Origin: Rhabdochromatium marinum
Lineage (GTDB): Bacteria; Pseudomonadota; Gammaproteobacteria; Chromatiales; Chromatiaceae
Direction: 5' to 3'
DNA: 64,000 nt
Assembly (NCBI RefSeq): GCF_016583795.1
Contig: NZ_NRRS01000002.1
Location: forward strand, 38,501-102,500
In this document: positions 55,166-64,000 of the stretch, one piece after another
How the letters are laid out: the number at the start of each line of letters is the position of its first letter
Numbering within the stretch: the first letter of the stretch is position 1
Notes under the pieces: model-generated
Told to the model about the DNA's origin: nothing
Databases searched by the model: none
What the model saw: only the letters and a program-made list of their open reading frames with translations
Position numbers and translations under genes: made by a program

Positions 55166-55217
55166 GTGGCCTTCGGCCAAGCGCCGCTTTAACTCTGAAC
55201 GAGAACTCTAACCTGCC

Positions 55218-56414
55218 ATGGGCCAATCCTTGATGCCGACCTATGCACGACAGCCCGTCACCTTCGTTCGCGGCGAAGGGGTCTGGCTGTGGGATACTGA
55301 GGACCGCCGCTATCTGGATGCAATTGCCGGCATTGCTGTGTGCGGACTGGGGCACGCTCACCCAGGCGTGGCAGCGGCGCTCTGCGAACAAGCCAAGCGG
55401 CTGCTGCACACCTCCAATCTCTACCAGATTGAGGCCCAGCAACAGCTCGGCGATCGCCTGACGCAGCTCGCCGATATGGATCGGGTGTTTTTCGGCAACT
55501 CAGGCGCGGAAGCCAATGAGGCCGCAATCAAGCTTGCCCGTCTGCATGCCCATCAGCGCGGCATTGCTGATCCCGCCATTTTGGTCATGGAGTCGAGCTT
55601 TCACGGGCGCACCATGGCCACCCTGACAGCCACCGGTAACCGCAAGACTCAGGCCGGCTTTGAGCCGCTGGTGCAAGGCTTTGTGCGGGTACCCTACAAT
55701 GACCTTGAAGCCATTGATCGGGTGGCGGCCAATCGCACCAATATTGTCGCCGTGCTGGTGGAACCTATTCAGGGCGAGGGCGGCGTGATCCTGCCTGCCT
55801 CCGATTACCTCACGGGCCTGCGTGCGCGTTGCGATCAACACGGCTGGCTGCTGATGCTGGATGAAATACAAACCGGCATGGGCCGCACCGGGCGGCTCTT
55901 TGCGCATCAGCACCAAGGGATCCGGCCCGATGTTATGACCCTGGCCAAGGGGCTCGCCAATGGTGTACCCATCGGTGCCTGTTTGGCACGAGGTGCGGCG
56001 GCCGATGTGCTGGGTCCAGGGAGTCACGGCTCCACCTTTGGCGGTAATCCGCTCGCCTGTCGCGCGGCTTTGGCTGTGTTACAGGCTCTGGAGGATGAGG
56101 CGCTGCCGGCTCAAGCCGCACGCCAGGGGGCAGCACTCTTGGAGCGGCTGCGCACCGCCCTTGGCGATCAGCCTGGCGTGCGCGAGATTCGCGGGCTTGG
56201 CTTAATGATTGGCATTGAGCTGGCGCGCGACTGCACCGAACTCGTCGGCCAGGCTCTGGCACAAGGCCTGCTGATCAATGTCACCGCCGGGCGCGTCCTG
56301 CGGCTATTGCCACCGCTGATTCTCGATGATGAACAACTGGCGCTGCTTGCAGATGGACTGATCCGCCTGATTCAGCATTTTCTAGCCTCGGCGCCACCAC
56401 ATGACCCGGAGTAG
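55218..56414 (+). CDS. argD: Acetylornithine aminotransferase ArgD
   Basis: 398 residues. A PLP-dependent class III aminotransferase: the pyridine stack region [33 protein letters not shown], the Asp of [14 protein letters not shown] and the PLP lysine in [14 protein letters not shown] are present. It makes N-acetylornithine in arginine synthesis and may also act on succinyl-diaminopimelate. It is 4 nt before argF. Start: ATG 55218 (a second Met at residue 6 is possible). Confidence 0.95.
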   Translation: MGQSLMPTYARQPVTFVRGEGVWLWDTEDRRYLDAIAGIAVCGLGHAHPGVAAALCEQAKRLLHTSNLYQIEAQQQLGDRLTQLADMDRVFFGNSGAEANEAAIKLARLHAHQRGIADPAILVMESSFHGRTMATLTATGNRKTQAGFEPLVQGFVRVPYNDLEAIDRVAANRTNIVAVLVEPIQGEGGVILPASDYLTGLRARCDQHGWLLMLDEIQTGMGRTGRLFAHQHQGIRPDVMTLAKGLANGVPIGACLARGAAADVLGPGSHGSTFGGNPLACRAALAVLQALEDEALPAQAARQGAALLERLRTALGDQPGVREIRGLGLMIGIELARDCTELVGQALAQGLLINVTAGRVLRLLPPLILDDEQLALLADGLIRLIQHFLASAPPHDPE

Positions 56415-56418
56415 CGCG

Positions 56419-57360
56419 ATGGAACCACTCAGCGCAGGCACAGCACGGCACTTTTTAACCCTGCTTGACCTCTCCGCGCAAGAAGCACAGGCACTGATTC
56501 AGCGCGCACAGGAACTGAAGCGCCTGCAAGGGGATCCTGCACACCCGCTGCCCTTGCAACAGCGTACCCTGGCCATGATTTTCGAGAAATCCTCGACGCG
56601 CACCCGGGTGTCTTTCGAGGTCGGCATGGCACAGCTTGGCGGTCATGCACTGTTTCTGTCGCCACGCGATACGCAGCTTGGTCGTGGCGAGCCAATTCCA
56701 GATAGCGCCCGGGTGCTGTCACGCATGGTCGATGCCATCATGATCCGTACCTTTGCGCATGACACACTTGAAACCTTCGCCGCTCACTCTCAGGTTCCGG
56801 TCATCAATGGCCTAACGGATCGCTTCCACCCCTGTCAATTGCTGGCGGATATGCTGACCTATCAGGAGCATCGCGGCCCAATCAATGGCCGCCGCGTCGC
56901 CTATATTGGGGATGGAAACAATATGTGCCATTCTTATATGAATGCGGCTAAGCTGTTCGACTTTGAACTGCACATCGCCTGCCCGGTGGGATTTGAGCCC
57001 GATGAGGACTTGCTCCGCGCGACGGCCAGCCACTGTCAGCTGTCAAACGACCCTGCAGCAGCCGTCGCCGGGGCCGATCTTCTGGTCACTGATGTATGGG
57101 CCAGTATGGGTCAGGAGGAGCAGGCACGCGAGCGTCGTCAAGCCTTCACGACGTTTTGCATTGACCAGGCGCTGCTTGCGCAAGCTAAACCCGATGCACT
57201 CTTTATGCACTGCCTGCCGGCTCACCGCGGCGAAGAAGTCAGCGCCGAGGTAATCGACGGACCGCAATCGGTGGTTTGGGATGAAGCCGAAAATCGCCTG
57301 CATGCGCAGAAAGCGCTGCTGGAATTTCTGTTGCTTGAGCCGTCAGTCAACACGGCTTGA
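56419..57360 (+). CDS. argF: Ornithine carbamoyltransferase
   Basis: 313 residues from [15 protein letters not shown], after GGAG 7 nt upstream. Carbamoyl phosphate site [26 protein letters not shown], ornithine site (VWASMGQEE) and the catalytic Cys loop [12 protein letters not shown] are complete. It makes citrulline in arginine synthesis. An upstream ATG at 56401 overlaps argD but has no ribosome site. Forms a two-gene operon with argD behind the leader/terminator. Confidence 0.96.
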   Translation: MEPLSAGTARHFLTLLDLSAQEAQALIQRAQELKRLQGDPAHPLPLQQRTLAMIFEKSSTRTRVSFEVGMAQLGGHALFLSPRDTQLGRGEPIPDSARVLSRMVDAIMIRTFAHDTLETFAAHSQVPVINGLTDRFHPCQLLADMLTYQEHRGPINGRRVAYIGDGNNMCHSYMNAAKLFDFELHIACPVGFEPDEDLLRATASHCQLSNDPAAAVAGADLLVTDVWASMGQEEQARERRQAFTTFCIDQALLAQAKPDALFMHCLPAHRGEEVSAEVIDGPQSVVWDEAENRLHAQKALLEFLLLEPSVNTA

Positions 57361-57418
57361 GAACCAGATCAGCCGATCACGCGTTTGCCTTAAGAGCAAT
57401 GAAATCGTCTTACCCGCT

Positions 57419-58156
57419 ATGCTAAAGCCTACTGCGATCTCCACCCCTGTCGCTTTGAACGCACCTGTTTCACTGCACCCTCACCGGCGATGGTTCGCTG
57501 CCGTGCTGGTATTTCTGGTCTGTGGGGCGGCAGGTGCTGAAACCGCCTACATCACTGATCAAGGCCAATTTAATCTGCGCAGCGGTGCAAGCACCCGCCA
57601 CAGAATTATCCGCACCCTGTCAAGCGGCACCCAGGTCGATGTGCTATCGAAGGACGAGGACAGCGGTTATTCGCGCGTTCGCACCGAAGATGGCAAAACT
57701 GGCTATATCCTGACGCGTCACCTGCAAGACAGCCCGGCGGCGCGCAGTCAGCTGGCGGAAATGCGCGCGCAGCTGGAAGAATTACAGCAGGAACCGGATC
57801 AGCTGGCGGCCAGGCTCAGCAAAATTAATACCGAACATGAATTGCTCAAGGAGCAATACGCCACGGTCGCCAGCCGCAATGTTGAACTCGAAGAAGCCCT
57901 TGCCGAGTTTGAGCACACATCCGCCAACATTGTGCATATCAACGAGGAGCGCAATCGGTTGCAGCGGGATGTTGCCAAACTCACCCGCACCGTTGGTGAC
58001 CTCGAACAAGAGAATCTGGCGATTCGCAGCGGCGATAACTGGCAGTGGTTTCTCACCGGTGCCGGTGTCGCCGGCGCCGGTCTGCTGGTCGGACTGGTTC
58101 TGGGCGGCTCCGGCTTGGGCGGACGCCGCCGCAGCGGATCACGCGATCTGTTTTAA
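57419..58156 (+). CDS. SH3-domain membrane protein (TIGR04211/YgiM type)
   Basis: 245 residues: signal peptide (about 24-40), a bacterial SH3 domain ([20 protein letters not shown] through [10 protein letters not shown], about 45-105), a long coiled coil (about 108-205) and a C-terminal membrane helix ([20 protein letters not shown]) with a basic tail. The layout matches the YgiM family of unknown role in the cell envelope. It follows argF by 58 nt but is not obviously part of arginine synthesis. It converges with ilvD with a 4-nt overlap. Confidence 0.9.
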   Translation: MLKPTAISTPVALNAPVSLHPHRRWFAAVLVFLVCGAAGAETAYITDQGQFNLRSGASTRHRIIRTLSSGTQVDVLSKDEDSGYSRVRTEDGKTGYILTRHLQDSPAARSQLAEMRAQLEELQQEPDQLAARLSKINTEHELLKEQYATVASRNVELEEALAEFEHTSANIVHINEERNRLQRDVAKLTRTVGDLEQENLAIRSGDNWQWFLTGAGVAGAGLLVGLVLGGSGLGGRRRSGSRDLF

Positions 58157-60003
58157 CCCCCGATCTGCGTCAAATCCCGCACCGCACCATGCGCGGCACT
58201 GGTGGTCAGTGCCGCATAGGCGCGCAACGCTGTGGAGACTGGACGCTGGCGTTTCACCGGCTTCCACGCCCGATCCGCGCGAGCCTCCATGGCCTGGCGA
58301 CGCTCAGTGAGTACTTGCTCAGATACATCGAGATGAATCCGCCGCGCCGGAATGTCGATGTCGATGCGATCGCCTTCCTGCACCAATCCAATCGTGCCGC
58401 CCTCGGCCGCTTCGGGCGAGACATGGCCGATCGACAGCCCGGAGGTTCCCCCGGAGAAACGCCCATCGGTAATCAGTGCACAGCGCTTGCCAAGGCCTTT
58501 GGATTTCAGGTAGCTGGTGGGGTACAGCATTTCCTGCATGCCCGGGCCACCTTTAGGGCCTTCATAGCGAATCACGACGATATCGCCTGGTGCAACACGA
58601 TCGAGCAGGATGCCTTCAACCGCATCCTCCTGACTTTCAAAGACTCGCGCGCTTCCGGAGAAGCGCAGGATAGACTCATCAACCCCGGCGGTTTTCACAA
58701 TGCAGCCTTCCTCGGCTAAATTACCGTAGAGGACCGCAAGGCCTCCATCGCGACTGTAAGCCGACTCAAGCCGGCGGATACAACCCTGATCGCGATCCAA
58801 ATCCAGCGCCGGCCATTGCGCATTCTGACTAAAGGCCTGCTGCGTGGGTACTCCACCGGGCGCCGCCAGATAACGCTGAACCACAGGCGGTTCAGCGGTA
58901 CGCATCACATCCCATTGCTCCAGGGCGGCGGCCAAGGACGTGCTATGCACGGTTGGTACATCACGACGAATCAAGCCGGCACGATCCAATTCCCCCATAA
59001 TACCCATGACGCCACCGGCGCGGTGCACATCCTCCAGGTGATAGTGTTGCGTTGCCGGTGCAACCTTGCACAAATTGGGCACCTTGCGGCTGAGACGATC
59101 GATATCACTCATTGAGAAAGCCACGCCAGCCTCGGAAGCCGCCGCCAACAGATGCAACACAGTATTGGTCGAGCCACCCATGGCAATATCCAGCGACATT
59201 GCATTTTCAAAGGCCTCAAAGGTGGCGATGGAGCGTGGCAGGACGCTGGCATCATTGTGTTCGTACCAGCGTTGACTTAAGGCCACAACCTGACGCGCAG
59301 CCTCCAGAAAGAGTTCGCGGCGCGCTGCATGGGTGGCAAGCAATGAGCCATTGCCAGGCAAGCTGAGACCAAGCGCCTCAGTCAGACAGTTCATTGAATT
59401 GGCCGTGAACATGCCCGAACAGGATCCACAGGTGGGACAAGCTGAGCGCTCATAAGCGGCTACCTCAGCATCTGATCGGTTGGGATCAGCTGCCACTACC
59501 ATGGCATCGACCAGATCCAGCGCCTCTTCCTGTTCGCTATTGATGACTTTACCCGCTTCCATAGGGCCACCGGAGACAAACACGGTGGGGATATTTAAGC
59601 GCAAGGCGGCCATCAACATGCCAGGGGTGATTTTGTCGCAATTGGAAATGCACACCAGCGCATCCGCACAATGCGCATTGACCATGAATTCGACTGAATC
59701 AGCGATCAGGTCACGCGATGGCAATGAATAGAGCATGCCGCCATGTCCCATCGCAATGCCATCATCCACAGCAATGGTATTGAATTCCTTGGCCACTCCA
59801 CCAGCACGCTCGATCTCGGCGGCGACCAATTGCCCCATATTCTGCAAATGAACATGGCCTGGGACAAATTGGGTAAATGAATTGGCAACAGCAATGATCG
59901 GCTTGTTAAAGTCGTCATCTTTCATACCGGTCGCACGCCAGAGCGCACGCGCGCCGGCCATGTTGCGACCCTGGGTGGTGGTTCGGGAGCGATATTCAGG
60001 CAT
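58153..60003 (-). CDS. ilvD: Dihydroxy-acid dehydratase
   Basis: 616 residues, normal for the IlvD/Edd family. Fe-S cysteines are in [16 protein letters not shown] and [19 protein letters not shown], and PLPGNGS-type [16 protein letters not shown] is present. It dehydrates dihydroxyisovalerate and dihydroxymethylvalerate in valine and isoleucine synthesis. The gene follows the sugar aminotransferase gene by 52 nt on the same strand. Its partner ilvB-like gene is 4 kb further on. Confidence 0.96.
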   Translation of the reverse strand: MPEYRSRTTTQGRNMAGARALWRATGMKDDDFNKPIIAVANSFTQFVPGHVHLQNMGQLVAAEIERAGGVAKEFNTIAVDDGIAMGHGGMLYSLPSRDLIADSVEFMVNAHCADALVCISNCDKITPGMLMAALRLNIPTVFVSGGPMEAGKVINSEQEEALDLVDAMVVAADPNRSDAEVAAYERSACPTCGSCSGMFTANSMNCLTEALGLSLPGNGSLLATHAARRELFLEAARQVVALSQRWYEHNDASVLPRSIATFEAFENAMSLDIAMGGSTNTVLHLLAAASEAGVAFSMSDIDRLSRKVPNLCKVAPATQHYHLEDVHRAGGVMGIMGELDRAGLIRRDVPTVHSTSLAAALEQWDVMRTAEPPVVQRYLAAPGGVPTQQAFSQNAQWPALDLDRDQGCIRRLESAYSRDGGLAVLYGNLAEEGCIVKTAGVDESILRFSGSARVFESQEDAVEGILLDRVAPGDIVVIRYEGPKGGPGMQEMLYPTSYLKSKGLGKRCALITDGRFSGGTSGLSIGHVSPEAAEGGTIGLVQEGDRIDIDIPARRIHLDVSEQVLTERRQAMEARADRAWKPVKRQRPVSTALRAYAALTTSAAHGAVRDLTQIGG

Positions 60004-60055
60004 CTGTTGTTACCCGTTTTAGTGACAAAAGAGACAGGCGACAGGGCGGTTTTGC

Positions 60056-61177
60056 TTAGCCACAGGCCATAAGAACGCGATCAATAATGTAGTCCTGGTC
60101 CTGTTCGCACAAATAGGGATGCATCGGCAAACTGACAACGCGCCGCGAGACCCGTTGCGACACCTCAAGCGACTGCCTTACCGGATAATGCGCGAAGGCC
60201 GGTTGTTCATTGAGTGGCACCGGATAATGGACGGCGGTTGGGATCCCATCCCGGTCGAGCGCCGCAATCAATGCATCACGGTCATCGACCTGAATCGTAT
60301 ATTGTGCATAAACAGAGCGCTGATCATCTGGCACATAGGGAACCAGAAGCCCTTGTTCAGCATCCTGAGTGGTCGCTGCACCGCGCGCCACAAATTGCTT
60401 CGTGTAGCGCTGGCCAATGGCCGTTCGCTGCTCAACCTCCTGCTCAAAGGCTTCCAGCTTGGCGAGCAAAATAGCTGCTTGCAAGGTATCCAGCCGGCCA
60501 TTGAAACCCAGGCGTGGGTGATGGTAGCGCCGATCCTGTCCGTGATTGCGCACCTGGCGCAAGGCTGAAGCAAGCGCTGCATGATCTGTAAAGCAGGCGC
60601 CGCCATCCCCATAGCCGCCGAAGGGCTTGGATGGAAAAAATGAGGTACAGCCGATTTCACTTAAGCCGCACGACCGCCGGCCACGAATGCTGGCACCAAA
60701 ACTTTGCGCACCATCTTCGATCACGGGTATCCCGGCTTCTTGAGCGATCTGGCCAATATCATCGACAGCGAAGCACTGGCCATAGAGTGACACCGGCATA
60801 ATCGCCTTTGTTCGCTTGGTCAGGACCGCTGCAACCTGCTCCGGTGCGATGTTATAGGAGACCGAATCGATATCGACAAAGACCGGCACAGCCCCGAGCA
60901 ACGCAATGGTCTCAGCGGTTGCCACAAAGGTAAAGGGCGAGGTGATGACCTCATCACCCGCCCCCACCCCAAGGGCCATCATGGCTGCCAGCAGTGCATC
61001 CGTGCCACTCGAGAGTGTGACACAGTGCTCCACACCGACGAAGCTTGCCAGTCGTTGCTCAAGCTCTGCCACTTCAGGCCCCATAATGAACTGACCATGC
61101 TCCAGAACCTGTTGAATTCCAGCATGAATCGGCCCACTGAGTCGTTCGTATTGAGTTTTAAGATCGATGAATTTCAT
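60056..61177 (-). CDS. DegT/DnrJ/EryC1/StrS family sugar aminotransferase (WbpE-like)
   Basis: 373 residues from MKFIDLKTQYERLSGPIHAG. A PLP aminotransferase with TLSSGTDALLAAMMALGVG, EVITSPFTFVATAETIALLG, EDGAQSFGA and the PLP lysine in TSFFPSKPFGGYGDGGAC. The FIDLKTQYERL start and overall pattern match WbpE/WlbC-type enzymes that make 3-amino sugars for O-antigen, but no sugar or glycan genes are next to it. Start chosen by family alignment; the longer frame from 61216 overlaps the rRNA terminator. Confidence 0.92.
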   Translation of the reverse strand: MKFIDLKTQYERLSGPIHAGIQQVLEHGQFIMGPEVAELEQRLASFVGVEHCVTLSSGTDALLAAMMALGVGAGDEVITSPFTFVATAETIALLGAVPVFVDIDSVSYNIAPEQVAAVLTKRTKAIMPVSLYGQCFAVDDIGQIAQEAGIPVIEDGAQSFGASIRGRRSCGLSEIGCTSFFPSKPFGGYGDGGACFTDHAALASALRQVRNHGQDRRYHHPRLGFNGRLDTLQAAILLAKLEAFEQEVEQRTAIGQRYTKQFVARGAATTQDAEQGLLVPYVPDDQRSVYAQYTIQVDDRDALIAALDRDGIPTAVHYPVPLNEQPAFAHYPVRQSLEVSQRVSRRVVSLPMHPYLCEQDQDYIIDRVLMACG

Positions 61178-61194
61178 TTGCCTCAGCTCAACAT

Positions 61195-61231
61195 AAAAAA
61201 ACCCCAGGGAGCGCATGCTTCCTGGGGTTTT
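61195..61231 (-). terminator. Rho-independent terminator of the rRNA operon
   Basis: On the reverse strand AAAACCCCAGGAAGC pairs with GCTCCCTGGGGTTTT, with a short ATGC loop and a T-run at the end. It lies 9 nt after the 5S rRNA and just before the sugar aminotransferase start. Confidence 0.9.
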
Positions 61232-61240
61232 GAATAAGAC

Positions 61241-61355
61241 CCTGGCGGTGACCTACTTTCGCATGGGGAGGCCCCACACTATCATCGGCGATACACCGTT
61301 TCACTTCTGAGTTCGGGATGGGATCAGGTGGTTCCAGTGCTCTGTGGCCGCCAGG
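61241..61355 (-). rRNA. rrf: 5S ribosomal RNA
   Basis: The reverse strand gives CCTGGCGGCCACAGAGCACT at the 5' end, the universal GAACCACCTGATCCCATCCC and GAACTCAGAAGTGAAAC, and CATGCGAAAGTAGGTCACCG at the 3' end; the ends pair (CCTGGCGG with CCGCCAGG). About 115 nt; ends may be off by a few bases. Confidence 0.97.
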
Positions 61356-61472
61356 AAAAAAGGGTTGATGACTCAATGGTTTGAACATTGACCCATCGGG
61401 CATTCGGTGAGGGATCGCTTCGCAAACGTCGGCGTCTCATAACCCGCTGACTCGAAAGCCTTTGGGTGTTAT

Positions 61473-64000
<2,528 letters not shown>

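Overview
This 64 kb window is GC-rich chromosomal DNA from a gammaproteobacterium. Supporting signs are minCDE, the ffs-dnaX-ybaB-recR order, the CmoA/CmoB pair, a homodimeric AceE-type pyruvate dehydrogenase, a YgiM-like SH3 protein and an IspB-type prenyl synthase. The NifX-like protein, the SLAC1-type transporter and the general gene mix would fit a purple sulfur bacterium (Chromatiales/Chromatiaceae). That placement is an inference; nothing photosynthetic is encoded here.

Layout. 1-1.5 kb: an Old Yellow Enzyme gene cut by the window edge, a frameshifted tyrosine recombinase remnant, and tRNA-Pro(CGG). 1.6-7.6 kb: ispB, then a signalling operon (HD-GYP protein, large PAS histidine kinase, stand-alone receiver). 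7.7-12.2 kb: an RND efflux pair behind a promoter whose -10 box lies in a large inverted repeat. 12.2-14.5 kb: minC, a 365-nt regulatory-looking gap, minD and minE. 14.5-17.9 kb: hinT-like, recR, ybaB, dnaX and the SRP RNA. 18-23.7 kb: two M16 peptidase-family genes, rsmD and thiC. 23.7-27.9 kb: dnaB interrupted by two in-frame inteins. 28-32.5 kb: a chemoreceptor, radA and a CorB-like transporter. 32.6-36.9 kb: the complete three-protein AmmeMemoRadiSam set plus an overlapping SPINDLY/OGT-type glycosyltransferase. 36.9-42.9 kb: the pyruvate dehydrogenase operon aceE-aceF-lpd. 43-49 kb: a SLAC1-type transporter, a small conserved protein coupled to a NifX-like protein, serS, DUF190-crcB and cmoA-cmoB. 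49-54 kb: ppk1 with a long repetitive acidic N-terminus, a hemerythrin-like protein and an acetolactate synthase with an unusual four-cysteine segment. 54.2-58.2 kb: a retropepsin-like protease, then argD-argF behind what looks like an arginine attenuator, then an SH3-domain protein. 58.2-61.2 kb: ilvD and a sugar aminotransferase. 61.2-64 kb: the 3' end of an rRNA operon (23S, 5S, terminator), running leftwards and cut by the right edge.

The most notable observations are: (1) a 14-codon leader peptide with five arginine codons whose 3' half forms the 5' arm of an intrinsic terminator upstream of argD-argF; (2) two related inteins in one dnaB, one carrying an extra helix-turn-helix; (3) a C-x6-C-x3-C-x6-C cluster in the active-site lid region of the acetolactate synthase; (4) an AmmeMemoRadiSam locus joined by a 47-nt overlap to an OGT-type glycosyltransferase; (5) a palindrome covering the -10 box of the RND operon, with no repressor gene adjacent.
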